From: Actinomycetes bacterium
GTDB taxonomy: Bacteria; Actinomycetota; Actinomycetes; Mycobacteriales; Mycobacteriaceae
NCBI GenBank assembly: GCA_022600695.1
Contig: JAHZJY010000289.1
Coordinates: forward strand, 1 to 9,170
Length of the DNA stretch: 9,170 bases
Direction: 5' to 3'
The translations under genes were made by a program, and so were the position numbers. Of the stretch, positions 1 to 7,419 are shown in pieces (positions within the stretch are counted from its first letter, which is position 1; each line of letters opens with the position of its first letter). The notes under the pieces are model-generated. The model was not told the origin of the DNA. It saw nothing but the letters and a program-made list of their open reading frames with translations, and made no database searches.

Positions 1-207
1 CAGCGGCAGTTGCCGGCCGGTGACACCGAGGCCGCTCAGGTATTGGGCGATCGGGGTCGGGGTGGCAGGCGTGCTCTCGGCGGTGGTGCGGGGGCTGGTC
101 GTCGCCAGCGAGGAATAGTCCGCGGTATGGGCCTGACAGCCAACGACGAGGGTGGCCGCGGCGAGGGCGGCGGTGGCGATCCGCCTGCATCGGGCAGCGT
201 CTCTCAT
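1..207 (-). CDS. lpqT: LpqT-like lipoprotein, N-terminal part (gene runs off the left edge)
   Basis: The reverse strand is open from an ATG at 207-205 to the window edge, giving 69 codons. The N-terminus is a lipoprotein signal peptide: a basic n-region (MRDAARCRR), a hydrophobic stretch rich in Ala, Leu and Val, and a good lipobox V-V-G-C with the lipidated Cys at residue 24. A Thr/Pro/Ser-rich linker follows (about residues 30-55), as is usual after the anchor of mycobacterial cell-envelope lipoproteins. The name rests mainly on position: in M. tuberculosis, lpqT lies directly downstream of prsA on the same strand. The ATG is only 12 bp after the prsA stop, and I see no clear Shine-Dalgarno, so translation may be coupled to prsA. 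The function of LpqT is not established; the family (LpqN/LpqT) is linked to the mycobacterial envelope. The C-terminal domain is outside the window, so the family assignment cannot be confirmed here. Confidence 0.88.
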   Translation of the reverse strand, partial: MRDAARCRRIATAALAAATLVVGCQAHTADYSSLATTSPRTTAESTPATPTPIAQYLSGLGVTGRQLPL

Positions 208-219
208 TTCAGAACTGAT

Positions 220-1200
220 CTACGCGTCCCCGTCGAAAAGACCCGTCACCGAGCCGTTGTCGAAGACGGCGCGGATGGTGCTGGCAAGTAGCGGGGCGAT
301 CGACAGGACGGTCAGCTGCGGGAACCGTTTGGAATCGTCTATCGGCAGGGTGTTGGTGACGATCACTTCACGCGCGCCACTGGCGGCCAGTCGTTCGGCG
401 GCCGGGTCGGACAGCACCCCGTGCGTCGCAGCGATGATGACGTCGGCGGCCCCGTCGTCGCGCAGCAGTTTCACCGCCCCGGCGATGGTCCCGCCGGTGT
501 CGATCATGTCGTCGGTCAGCACGCAGGTCTTCCCGGCCACCTCGCCGACCACGCGATTGGCCACCACCTGGTTGGGCACCCTGGGGTCGCGGGTCTTGTG
601 GATGAAGGCCAACGGTGCACCACCAAGGGCGTCGGCCCACTTCTCGGCGACGCGAACCCGGCCGGAATCCGGGGAGACGACGACGATGTTCTCGCAGGCG
701 TAGTTGTCCTTGATGTATCCGGTGAGCAGATTCTGCCCGCGCATGTGGTCCACCGGTCCGTCGAAGAAACCCTGGATCTGGTCGGTGTGCAGGTCTACCG
801 ACACGATCCGGTCGGCACCGGCGGTTTTGAACAGGTCGGCAACCAGCCGCGCGGAGATCGGCTCACGGCCCCGGTGTTTCTTGTCTTGGCGGGCGTAGGG
901 ATAGAACGGCAGGATCGCGGTGATGCGCTTGGCGCTGCCACGTTTGAGTGCGTCGATCATGATCAGCTGTTCCATCAGCCACTTGTTCAGCGGTGCCGGA
1001 TGTGATTGCAGCACGAACGCGTCGCAGCCGCGCACCGACTCGTCGAACCGCACGAAGATCTCCCCGTTGGCGAAATCCCGGGCGGTCTGGGCGGTGACGT
1101 GAACGTCGAGTTCCTTGGCGACCTGCTCGGCGAGTTCGGGGTGTGCGCGCCCGGAGAACAGCATCAGGTTCTTGCGGTTGTCAATCCACTCGGTGCCCAC
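220..1200 (-). CDS. prsA: Ribose-phosphate pyrophosphokinase (PRPP synthetase)
   Basis: This enzyme makes 5-phosphoribosyl-1-pyrophosphate from ribose-5-phosphate and ATP in the cytoplasm. PRPP feeds purine, pyrimidine, His, Trp and NAD synthesis and, in mycobacteria, decaprenyl-phosphoryl-arabinose for arabinan. The product is 326 aa, the normal size for the class I family and the length I recall for the M. tuberculosis enzyme. Visible motifs are the ATP-loop region around residues 98-118 (FYPYARQDKKHRGREPISAR), the metal/substrate signature DLHTDQIQGFF (136-146), and the PRPP-binding loop DDMIDTGGT (230-238). The start is GTG, supported by an AAAGG ribosome binding site at 1208-1212 with a 7-nt spacer and by the family-typical N-terminus WxDNRKNLMLFSGRAHPELA. 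It lies 60 bp downstream of glmU on the same strand, and lpqT begins 12 bp after its stop. A TACGAT hexamer at 1239-1244 in the glmU-prsA gap could be an extra -10, but it lacks a convincing -35. Confidence 0.98.
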   Translation of the reverse strand: MGTEWIDNRKNLMLFSGRAHPELAEQVAKELDVHVTAQTARDFANGEIFVRFDESVRGCDAFVLQSHPAPLNKWLMEQLIMIDALKRGSAKRITAILPFYPYARQDKKHRGREPISARLVADLFKTAGADRIVSVDLHTDQIQGFFDGPVDHMRGQNLLTGYIKDNYACENIVVVSPDSGRVRVAEKWADALGGAPLAFIHKTRDPRVPNQVVANRVVGEVAGKTCVLTDDMIDTGGTIAGAVKLLRDDGAADVIIAATHGVLSDPAAERLAASGAREVIVTNTLPIDDSKRFPQLTVLSIAPLLASTIRAVFDNGSVTGLFDGDA

Positions 1201-1260
1201 TGCGCTGCCTTTACCGGTCGGGGGTCGGTACGCGCCTCATCGTACGGTGCTCGGCAGGCC

Positions 1261-2721
1261 TCAGAGCTGTTCGGGGTCGTCCGATTCGGCTTTCGCCCGG
1301 GCGGCCGCACGGGCGGATTCGCTGTCCGGCCGATGGCGCAGTACCCAGTCCTCGATGATGCGCTGCTGTCCTGCCGAGATCGCCAGGGCGCCGGGCGGCA
1401 CATCCCCGCGCAGTACGGTGCCGGCGCCGGTGTAAGCACCGTCGCCGATGGTGACCGGCGCGACGAACATCGTGTCACTGCCGGTGCGTACATGTGAGCC
1501 GACGGTGGTCCGACTCTTGGTCTCCCCGTCGTAGTTGACGAACACGCTGGACGCCCCGATATTGCTGTAGTCGCCGATGTCGGCGTCGCCGACGTAGGTC
1601 AGGTGCGGAACCTTCGTGCCGGTACCGATCGAGGCGTTCTTGGTCTCGACGAATGCTCCGAGCTTTCCGTCGGCACCGAGTCGGGTGCCGGGCCGTAGGA
1701 AGGTGAACGGCCCGACGTCGGAACGGGCGCCGATGATCGCCTCGCTGCCGTGGGTGCGGACCACCGAAGCCCCGTCGCCGACGTGGACATCGGTGAGCGT
1801 GGTGTCCGGTCCGATCCGGCAATGCGCCCCGACACGGGTGCCGCCGAGCAGTTGACTCCCGGGCTGCACGACGGTGTCACGACCGATCGATACGTTCACG
1901 TCGATCCAGGTGGACGTCGGGTCGACGATCGTTACTCCGGACCGCTGGTGCGTGGCGACGATACGCCGGTTCAGCTCGGCGGCCAGGTCGGACAGTTGTA
2001 CCCGGTCGTTCACCCCGGCGACTACGGCCGCATCATCGACATGATTGGCGTGCACGGCATGCCCGTCGGCCCGCACGATCGAGATGACGTCGGTGAGATA
2101 CAGCTCGTGCTGGGCGTTGTCCGACGAAAGCCGGCTCAGCGCGGAACGGAGTTCGGCGATATCGAAAGCGTAGATGCCGGCATTGACCTCCCGGATTGCC
2201 CGCTGCTGGGGAGTGGCGTCGGTCTCCTCCACGATCGCGATGACCTCGCCGTCCTGGGTTCGCAGGATGCGGCCGTAGCCGGTCGAGTCCGGCACCGTCG
2301 TGGTCAGCACCGTCACCGCGGCCGGCTCGCTGCGGTGAGTGGCGATCAGAGCGGTCAGGGTGCCGGAATCGAGCAGCGGGATATCGCCGGAGGTGACGAC
2401 CACCACGCCGTCGAAGTCCGCCGGCAGTGCCGACAGTCCGCAGAGTGTCGCGTGGCCGGTTCCCAGCTGCTGCTCTTGTACGGCGACGTCGATCGGGCGG
2501 CGGAGGCCGGCGGCGAGTTCGCCGACGACCGGGGCGATCCGATCGCGGTCCTTGCCCAGAACCACCACCAGGTGTTGCGGGTCGACCTCGGCGAGGGCGT
2601 GCAGCGCATGCGAGAGCATGCTGCGCCCGCCCAGGGCATGCAGAACTTTCGGGATGTCGGACCGCATCCGGGTGCCGGCGCCGGCGGCCAGCACGAGAAC
2701 CGCGGAATCGGTGGTGGTCAT
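1261..2721 (-). CDS. glmU: Bifunctional GlcN-1-P acetyltransferase / GlcNAc-1-P uridylyltransferase
   Basis: GlmU acetylates glucosamine-1-phosphate with acetyl-CoA and then couples the product to UTP, giving UDP-GlcNAc for peptidoglycan and the arabinogalactan linker. The product is 486 aa. The N-terminal uridylyltransferase domain (about 1-230) has [16 protein letters not shown] (11-26), QQLGTGHAT (84-92) and the metal ligands D113 and N238. The C-terminal domain (about 260-460) is a left-handed beta-helix of hexapeptide repeats. Residues known as acetyltransferase active-site positions in M. tuberculosis (R344, K362, H374, Y377, N388, N397, K403) all appear here at positions one lower: R343, K361, H373, Y376, N387, N396, K402. 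A charged Ala-rich tail (465-486) follows, as in other mycobacterial GlmU. The ATG at 2721 has a GAGG ribosome binding site (2727-2730) with a 5-nt spacer. It is first of the glmU-prsA-lpqT run, and the 199-bp upstream leader reaches the tRNA-Gln gene. Confidence 0.98.
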   Translation of the reverse strand: MTTTDSAVLVLAAGAGTRMRSDIPKVLHALGGRSMLSHALHALAEVDPQHLVVVLGKDRDRIAPVVGELAAGLRRPIDVAVQEQQLGTGHATLCGLSALPADFDGVVVVTSGDIPLLDSGTLTALIATHRSEPAAVTVLTTTVPDSTGYGRILRTQDGEVIAIVEETDATPQQRAIREVNAGIYAFDIAELRSALSRLSSDNAQHELYLTDVISIVRADGHAVHANHVDDAAVVAGVNDRVQLSDLAAELNRRIVATHQRSGVTIVDPTSTWIDVNVSIGRDTVVQPGSQLLGGTRVGAHCRIGPDTTLTDVHVGDGASVVRTHGSEAIIGARSDVGPFTFLRPGTRLGADGKLGAFVETKNASIGTGTKVPHLTYVGDADIGDYSNIGASSVFVNYDGETKSRTTVGSHVRTGSDTMFVAPVTIGDGAYTGAGTVLRGDVPPGALAISAGQQRIIEDWVLRHRPDSESARAAARAKAESDDPEQL

Positions 2722-2758
2722 GGGAACCTCGCCGTCATTGCGGACCTCTGATTGTGCG

Positions 2759-2790
2759 GTGTCGTACGGGACACGCCGACCCGACCGTAC
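2759..2790 (-). other. Two overlapping inverted repeats in the glmU leader
   Basis: In transcript sense, GTACGG (2790-2785) can pair with CCGTAC (2769-2764) across a 15-nt loop. Alternatively GTGTC (2774-2770) can pair with GACAC (2763-2759), and then CCGTAC becomes the 6-nt loop. The two hairpins are mutually exclusive because the 3' arm of the first is the loop of the second. The pairings are perfect over 6 and 5 bp. They lie 38-69 nt upstream of the glmU start. A regulatory role is inference only; in GC-rich DNA short inverted repeats occur by chance. Confidence 0.3.
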
Positions 2791-2812
2791 CTATCCGCAC
2801 AGTCGTGGGTCT

Positions 2813-2924
2813 CGGTGAGCCTCGCTCCCGTACCGGTGGTCGCTCGGTGAGCCTCGCTCCCGAACCGGTGGTCGCTCGGTGAGCCTCGCTCCCGAACCGG
2901 TGGTCGCTCGGTGAGCCTCGCTCC
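2813..2924. repeat. 32-bp tandem repeat, 3.5 copies, abutting tRNA-Gln
   Basis: Three full 32-bp units lie head to tail at 2813-2844, 2845-2876 and 2877-2908, followed by a 16-bp partial copy at 2909-2924. Units 2 and 3 are identical; unit 1 differs by one base (T at 2831 instead of A). Each unit starts cggtgagcctcgctccc and ends ccggtggtcgct, and includes the palindrome accggt. Each can form a 6-bp RNA hairpin with a 3-nt loop and one bulge, built from ggtgagc and gctccc (for example 2814-2829). The partial copy overlaps the last four bases of the tRNA gene (2921-2924). The unit length is not a multiple of three and there is no credible gene across it, so the array is non-coding. It sits between the tRNA and glmU, both transcribed leftward, and may affect tRNA 3' processing or read-through. 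Confidence 0.95.
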
Positions 2925-2992
2925 GCCGCCAGGACTCGAACCTGAACTATCTGAACCAAAATCAGACGTGCTGCCAATTACACCACGGCGGA
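2921..2992 (-). tRNA. tRNA-Gln (anticodon TTG)
   Basis: A full cloverleaf of 72 nt folds on the minus strand. It has a 7-bp acceptor stem (TCCGCCG with CGGCGGA) and discriminator G, and a D-arm stem GTGT/GCAC with loop AATTGGCA. The anticodon stem is TCTGA/TCAGA with loop TTTTGGT, and the T-arm is TCAGG/CCTGG with loop TTCGAGT. The anticodon TTG (2957-2959 on the complement) reads glutamine codon CAA. The 3' CCA is not encoded; the trailer instead continues into the 32-bp repeat array. The gene is divergent from tetR, with 43 bp between its 5' end and the tetR start codon. Confidence 0.97.
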
Positions 2993-2998
2993 TCGCCC

Positions 2999-3011
2999 GA
3001 TTGAGACTGTA
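2999..3011 (-). promoter_or_regulatory. Candidate tRNA-Gln promoter -10 region
   Basis: On the minus strand TACAGT (3011-3006) fits the mycobacterial SigA -10 consensus TANNNT. A start about 7 nt downstream (near 2999) would leave a leader of roughly 7 nt before the mature tRNA 5' end at 2992. I see no good -35 16-18 nt upstream. The call rests on the -10, its spacing, and the fact that the 43-bp gap must hold this promoter unless transcription begins inside tetR. Confidence 0.5.
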
Positions 3012-3035
3012 GTCCACCTGAGTACCCTGATAGCC
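3001..3035 (+). promoter_or_regulatory. Candidate leaderless promoter of tetR
   Basis: TTGAGA (3001-3006) is close to the -35 consensus. A 16-bp spacer separates it from TACCCT (3023-3028), which fits TANNNT. The GTG codon at 3036 lies 7 nt after the -10 hexamer, which is where mycobacterial transcription normally begins. The mRNA would therefore be leaderless, a common arrangement in mycobacteria. There is no ribosome binding site in front of the GTG, which agrees with this. The start site itself is inferred. Confidence 0.6.
3009..3025. promoter_or_regulatory. Imperfect palindrome, candidate TetR-family operator
   Basis: The 17-bp site gtagtccacctgagtac is an imperfect inverted repeat centred on 3017; five of eight base pairs are symmetric (GTA-TC on the left, GA-TAC on the right). 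Its left arm contains the first three bases of the tRNA -10 and its right arm the first three bases of the tetR -10. A dimer bound here would cover both promoters. TetR-family regulators commonly bind such a site next to their own gene, but the symmetry is modest and binding is inference. Confidence 0.4.
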
Positions 3036-3671
3036 GTGGCAGCATCGGAGAGCCGGCCGCGGCCACCACGAGTCAGGATGACCGGCAGCGCACGCCGCCA
3101 CCAGTTGATCAACATCGCCCGTTCACTGTTTGCCGAACGCGGGTATGAGAGCACCTCCATCGAGGAGGTTGCCCAGCGGGCGGGGGTCTCCAAACCGGTG
3201 GTATACGAGCACTTCGGCGGCAAAGAGGGGCTGTACGCGGTCGTCGTCGACCGGGAGATGTCGGCCCTGTTGGACGGCATCACCTCATCGCTCACCAATA
3301 ACCGGTACCGGCCCCGGGTCGAACGCGTGGTGCTGGCCCTGCTGACCTACGTCGAGGAGCGCACCGACGGCTTCCGCCTGCTGCTGCGGGACTCTCCGGC
3401 GGCGATCAGTTCGGGTACCTATTCCAGCCTGATCAACGACGCCGTCAACCAGGTCGGGTCCATCCTGGCGGGCGATTTCACCCGCCGCGGCCTGGACCCG
3501 GAATTGGCGCCGTTGTACGCCCAGGCACTGGTGGGTTCGGTGACGATGACCGCGCAGTGGTGGCTGGACGCCCGCGAGCCCACAAAGGAAGTAGTCGCCG
3601 CCCATCTGGTGAACATGATGTGGAACGGCCTGACCAACCTTGAGGTCGACCCGCAGCTACAGGGGGAATAG
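3036..3671 (+). CDS. TetR/AcrR-family transcriptional regulator (Rv1019-like)
   Basis: The 211-aa product has the TetR layout. An N-terminal helix-turn-helix DNA-binding domain spans about residues 20-72, with [20 protein letters not shown], then [20 protein letters not shown] containing the recognition helix. An all-helical ligand/dimerisation domain covers the rest. It matches what I recall of M. tuberculosis Rv1019 in sequence and position. The GTG at 3036 is chosen because a -10 hexamer ends 7 nt before it, suggesting a leaderless mRNA. An in-frame ATG at 3078 would give 197 aa, the annotated length of Rv1019 as I remember it, and also has a GTCAGG just upstream, so it is a real alternative. 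mfd follows 61 bp downstream on the same strand. Rv1019 is described, as I recall, as an autorepressor that also affects mfd and mazG. The ligand is not known from the sequence. Confidence 0.93.
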   Translation: MAASESRPRPPRVRMTGSARRHQLINIARSLFAERGYESTSIEEVAQRAGVSKPVVYEHFGGKEGLYAVVVDREMSALLDGITSSLTNNRYRPRVERVVLALLTYVEERTDGFRLLLRDSPAAISSGTYSSLINDAVNQVGSILAGDFTRRGLDPELAPLYAQALVGSVTMTAQWWLDAREPTKEVVAAHLVNMMWNGLTNLEVDPQLQGE

Positions 3672-3687
3672 TCATCACCCGAATCGC

Positions 3688-3714
3688 CCCCGCCGCAGGG
3701 GTTTCAGTTTCTTT
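3688..3714 (+). terminator. Weak terminator-like hairpin between tetR and mfd
   Basis: CCCC (3688-3691) can pair with GGGG (3698-3701) around a 6-nt loop, and a T-rich tract (tttcagtttcttt, 3702-3714) follows directly. The stem is only 4 bp, so it would be a weak intrinsic terminator or attenuator at best. It lies wholly within the 61-bp gap before mfd. Confidence 0.2.
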
Positions 3715-3732
3715 ACCTGGGATGATCGCACC

Positions 3733-6700
3733 ATGACCGCACCGGGTCGCCGTCCTGTCCAGCCACCCCTCGCAGGCCTGGTCGATATCGCGCTCACCGC
3801 CCCGGCGTTCGGCGGTCTCGCCGACCGGGCCGCGGAACGTCCCCGCGAATTGGCGGTGGTCGGCCCGGCCAGTTCGCAGCTTTTCACTGCCTGCGCGCTG
3901 GCCCGCGGTGGTCCGCTTCTGGTGGTGACCGCGACCGGCCGGGAGGCCGATGACCTCACCGCCGAACTTCGCGGGGTCTACGGCGCTGCCGCAGCCCTAT
4001 TCCCGTCCTGGGAGACGCTCCCGCATGAGCGGTTGTCGCCGGGTGTGGACACCGTCGGCGCCCGGATGATGTTGCTGCGCAGGTTGGCCGACCCGGCCGA
4101 CGACCGGCTGGGCCCGCCGCTCCGGATTGTCGTGACGACGGTGCGCTCGCTACTGCAGCCAATGGCCACCGGACTGGTCGAGAACGAGCCGGTCATGCTC
4201 GCTCCCGGTGTTGAGTTCGACTTCGACCGACTGGTGACACGGCTGGTCGAGCTCGCCTACGGCCGGGTCGACATGGTGGCCCGGCGCGGCGAGTTCGCGG
4301 TGCGCGGAGGCATCCTCGACATATTCCCGCCCACCGCCGAGCATCCGGTCCGGGTCGAATTCTGGGGCGACGAGATTACCGAGATGCGGATGTTCGCCGT
4401 CGCCGATCAGCGCTCCATCCCGGAGCTCGATGCCGGAGTGGTGGTTGCGGTTCCGTGCCGAGAACTGCTACTCACACCGGAAGTCCGCTCCCGGGCAGCG
4501 GAATTGGCCGCTGGGGTCCCCCGCGACCAGAACAGTCTTACCGGTGGTGTCGCGGATATGCTCGCCAAACTGGCCGAAGGGATCCCGGTCGACGGTATGG
4601 AGGCGCTGGCGCCAGTGCTTCGTCCAGGGAACCTCGGGCTGCTCGTCGATCACCTGCCGGCCGGGGCTCCGCTGCTGGTGTGCGACCCGGAAAAGGTTCG
4701 GACCCGCGCGGCCGACCTGATCAAGACCGGCCGGGAGTTCCTGGAGGCGTCCTGGTCGGTCGCCGCCGTCGGCGGAGACGCCCCGATCGATGTCGAGCAA
4801 CTCGGTGGTTCGGGCTTTCGCACTCTCGACGATGTCCGGGCGGCTGCTGACGCGGGCGGCCACCCGTGGTGGACGGTCGGCCAGCTTTCCTGCGATGGTG
4901 CGGTGGATCTCGAGGTGCGGCCCGCGCCCGTGGCCCGCGGTCAGCAGTCCGGCGCCGAGGAGATCTTCGCGATGCTGCGCGCACACGTGGTCACCGGCGG
5001 CCTCGCCGCGGTCGTCACGCCTGGTACCGGAACCGCTCAACGGGTGGTGGAACAACTCGGCGAGCATGACACCCCCGCCGGGCTGCTCGCGGCCGGGGAG
5101 CCACCCCGGTCCGGTGTGGTGGGTGTACTGAAGGGCCCGCTACACAACGGGATCGTGGTGCCCGGTGCGGATCTGGTGGTGATCACCGAGACCGATCTGA
5201 CCGGCAACCGGGCTACCGGCCCGGAGGGCCGGAGGCTGGCGGCCCGGCGTCGCAACACCGTCGATCCGCTGGCGCTGACCGGCGGCGACCTGGTGGTGCA
5301 CGACCAGCACGGTATCGGCAGATTCATCGAGATGGTGGAGCGCACGGTGGGTGGCGCCCGCCGCGAGTATCTGGTTCTGGAGTACGCGTCCGGCAAGCGT
5401 GGCCAGAGGGCCGACAAGTTGTTCGTGCCGATGGACTCACTCGATCAACTCTCCCGCTATGTCGGCGGCGAGCAGCCCGCCCTGAGCAAACTGGGCGGCA
5501 GCGACTGGGCTAACACCAAAACGAAGGCACGCAAAGCAGTTCGCGAAATCGCCGGCGAGCTCGTCGCGCTTTACGCCAAGCGGCAGGCAGCGCCCGGACA
5601 TGCGTTCGCCCCGGACAGCCCATGGCAGGCCGAGATGGAGGACGCTTTCGGGTTCACCGAAACCGTGGACCAGTTGACCGCCATTTCCGAGGTCAAATCC
5701 GATATGGAGAAAGCCGTCCCGATGGACCGGGTGGTGTGCGGGGACGTGGGCTACGGCAAGACCGAGATCGCCGTGCGGGCGGCGTTCAAGGCGGTGCAGG
5801 ACGGTAGGCAGGTCGCCGTGTTGGTCCCCACCACACTGCTGGCCGATCAGCACCTGCAGACCTTCACCGAGCGGATGGCGGGCTTCCCGGTAACGGTCAG
5901 GGGACTGTCTCGGTTCACCGACCCGGGCGAGTCCAGAACGGTCGTCGAGGGTATGGCCGACGGAGGGGTGGACATCGTGATCGGCACCCACCGGCTGCTG
6001 CAGACGGGTGTGCGGTGGAAGGATCTCGGTCTGGTGGTGGTCGATGAGGAACAGCGCTTCGGTGTCGAGCACAAGGAACACATCAAGGCGCTGCGCACCC
6101 ACGTCGATGTGCTGACCATGAGCGCCACCCCGATTCCGCGCACCCTGGAGATGAGCCTGGCCGGCATCCGCGAGATGTCGACCATCCTCACTCCTCCCGA
6201 AGAGCGCTATCCCGTGCTGACCTTCGTGGGCCCGCACGACGATAAGCAGGTGGCGGCGGCGCTGCGTCGCGAACTGCTGCGCGACGGACAGGTGTTCTAC
6301 GTGCATAACCGGGTGCGCACCATCGATCAGGCCGCTGCGCGGGTCCGTGGGTTGGTTCCCGAGGCGCGGGTCGCCGTCGCGCACGGTCAGATGCCCGAGG
6401 AGGCGCTTGAGAGCACCGTGCAAGGCTTCTGGAACCGGGAGTACGACATTCTGGTCTGCACCACGATCGTGGAGACCGGGCTGGACATCTCCAATGCCAA
6501 CACCCTGATCGTGGAGCGGGCCGACACCTTTGGTCTCTCCCAGTTACATCAGCTGCGCGGCCGGGTCGGTCGCAGCCGTGAGCGCGGCTACGCCTACTTC
6601 CTGTACCCGCGGGACACTCCGCTCACCGAGACCGCTCATGACCGACTGGCAACCATCGCCCAGAACAACGAACTCGGTGCCGGTATGGCGGTTGCGTTGA

Positions 6701-7419
6701 AGGACTTGGAGATTCGCGGGGCCGGCAACGTCCTGGGCGCCGAGCAGTCCGGGCATGTCGCGGGCGTCGGCTTCGATCTGTACGTCAGGCTGGTCGGGGA
6801 GGCCGTCGAAGCGTATCGGGCCGCGGCCGACGGCAAGACGGTGACGACCGCCGAGGAGGCCAGGGACGTCCGCATCGACCTGCCGGTCGATGCGCACCTG
6901 CCGCCGGATTACATCGGCAGTGACCGGCTTCGGCTCGAGGGTTACCGGCGGCTGGCGTCGGCGGCAGATGAGGCGGCCGTCGCAGCGGTGATCGACGAAC
7001 TCATTGACCGTTACGGGCCACTGCCCGAGCCGGCGAAGCGCCTGGTGGCGGTGGCCCGGTTGCGCCTGCTGTGTCGCCGCTACGGCGTCACCGAACTCGC
7101 CGCCACCGCAACCGGTTCGGCGGCAACGCTGCGGGTGGCGCCGCTGACGCTGGCCGACTCCGCGCAGGTTCGCCTGGCCCGGATGTACCCCTCGGCCCGG
7201 TATCGGGCCACCACAGCCGCCGTGCAGGTGCCCATCCCGCGGGCCACCGACGCGGTGGGGGCTCCCCGGATCCGTGATCTGGAACTTGTCCAGATGGCGG
7301 TTGATTTGCTTCTCGCGCTTGACGGCCGCCCGATGGGGGACGTTGATGTAACGACGGTCGATGCGATCACCCGTGCTGGTTCGACGGTCCTGACCGGCGG
7401 AAAGGAGGTGGCCCGATGA
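3733..7419 (+). CDS. mfd: Transcription-repair coupling factor Mfd
   Basis: Mfd binds RNA polymerase stalled at DNA lesions, pushes it off with an ATP-driven translocase and recruits UvrA. The 1228-aa product has the whole family layout. There is a UvrB-homology N-terminus (about 1-330, with [35 protein letters not shown] and VEFWGDEI). The RNA-polymerase interaction region begins near residue 518 ([14 protein letters not shown]). The superfamily 2 translocase has Walker A GDVGYGKT (670-677), DEEQ box (771-774), SATPIPRTL (from 797), [18 protein letters not shown] (from 914) and RGRVGR (942-947). The C-terminal TRCF domain starts around 1045 ([20 protein letters not shown]). The frame stays open upstream to an ATG at 3640 inside tetR, but MTAPG at 3733 matches the family N-terminus. 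The ribosome binding site there is poor. Its stop overlaps the mazG start by 4 nt, so translation is probably coupled. Confidence 0.98.
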   Translation: MTAPGRRPVQPPLAGLVDIALTAPAFGGLADRAAERPRELAVVGPASSQLFTACALARGGPLLVVTATGREADDLTAELRGVYGAAAALFPSWETLPHERLSPGVDTVGARMMLLRRLADPADDRLGPPLRIVVTTVRSLLQPMATGLVENEPVMLAPGVEFDFDRLVTRLVELAYGRVDMVARRGEFAVRGGILDIFPPTAEHPVRVEFWGDEITEMRMFAVADQRSIPELDAGVVVAVPCRELLLTPEVRSRAAELAAGVPRDQNSLTGGVADMLAKLAEGIPVDGMEALAPVLRPGNLGLLVDHLPAGAPLLVCDPEKVRTRAADLIKTGREFLEASWSVAAVGGDAPIDVEQLGGSGFRTLDDVRAAADAGGHPWWTVGQLSCDGAVDLEVRPAPVARGQQSGAEEIFAMLRAHVVTGGLAAVVTPGTGTAQRVVEQLGEHDTPAGLLAAGEPPRSGVVGVLKGPLHNGIVVPGADLVVITETDLTGNRATGPEGRRLAARRRNTVDPLALTGGDLVVHDQHGIGRFIEMVERTVGGARREYLVLEYASGKRGQRADKLFVPMDSLDQLSRYVGGEQPALSKLGGSDWANTKTKARKAVREIAGELVALYAKRQAAPGHAFAPDSPWQAEMEDAFGFTETVDQLTAISEVKSDMEKAVPMDRVVCGDVGYGKTEIAVRAAFKAVQDGRQVAVLVPTTLLADQHLQTFTERMAGFPVTVRGLSRFTDPGESRTVVEGMADGGVDIVIGTHRLLQTGVRWKDLGLVVVDEEQRFGVEHKEHIKALRTHVDVLTMSATPIPRTLEMSLAGIREMSTILTPPEERYPVLTFVGPHDDKQVAAALRRELLRDGQVFYVHNRVRTIDQAAARVRGLVPEARVAVAHGQMPEEALESTVQGFWNREYDILVCTTIVETGLDISNANTLIVERADTFGLSQLHQLRGRVGRSRERGYAYFLYPRDTPLTETAHDRLATIAQNNELGAGMAVALKDLEIRGAGNVLGAEQSGHVAGVGFDLYVRLVGEAVEAYRAAADGKTVTTAEEARDVRIDLPVDAHLPPDYIGSDRLRLEGYRRLASAADEAAVAAVIDELIDRYGPLPEPAKRLVAVARLRLLCRRYGVTELAATATGSAATLRVAPLTLADSAQVRLARMYPSARYRATTAAVQVPIPRATDAVGAPRIRDLELVQMAVDLLLALDGRPMGDVDVTTVDAITRAGSTVLTGGKEVAR
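7401..7408 (+). promoter_or_regulatory. Near-perfect Shine-Dalgarno for mazG
   Basis: AAAGGAGG (continuing TG) is complementary to the 16S rRNA 3' end over its core. It lies within the last codons of mfd, 7 nt before the mazG ATG at 7416. It fixes the mazG start and suggests efficient initiation independent of, or added to, coupling with mfd. It is by far the strongest ribosome binding site in the window. Confidence 0.9.

Noticed and set aside
1750..2751. Long plus-strand frame of about 333 codons opposite glmU
   Set aside because: It mirrors the glmU reading frame on the other strand; glmU has all catalytic residues and a proper ribosome binding site, whereas this frame has no domain.
2813..2924. 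CRISPR array
   Set aside because: The 32-bp units are strictly contiguous with no variable spacers, and there are no cas genes nearby.
2718..3101. Minus-strand open frames across the repeat array with Arg/Glu/His-rich repeating peptides
   Set aside because: They are read through the 32-bp repeats and the tRNA-Gln gene. Their periodic peptide pattern is a by-product of the DNA repeat, and codon use does not support coding.
3640..3732. Upstream extension of mfd from an ATG at 3640 inside tetR, adding 31 residues
   Set aside because: The added segment is Arg/His-rich with no family resemblance, and MTAPG at 3733 fits the known mycobacterial Mfd N-terminus. The 3640 frame would also overlap tetR by 32 nt without a ribosome binding site.
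5437..6423. Long open frame on the minus strand opposite the mfd translocase region
   Set aside because: It is the antisense shadow of a strongly conserved Mfd motor domain. Long mirror frames are expected in GC-rich coding DNA, and the peptide shows no recognisable domain.
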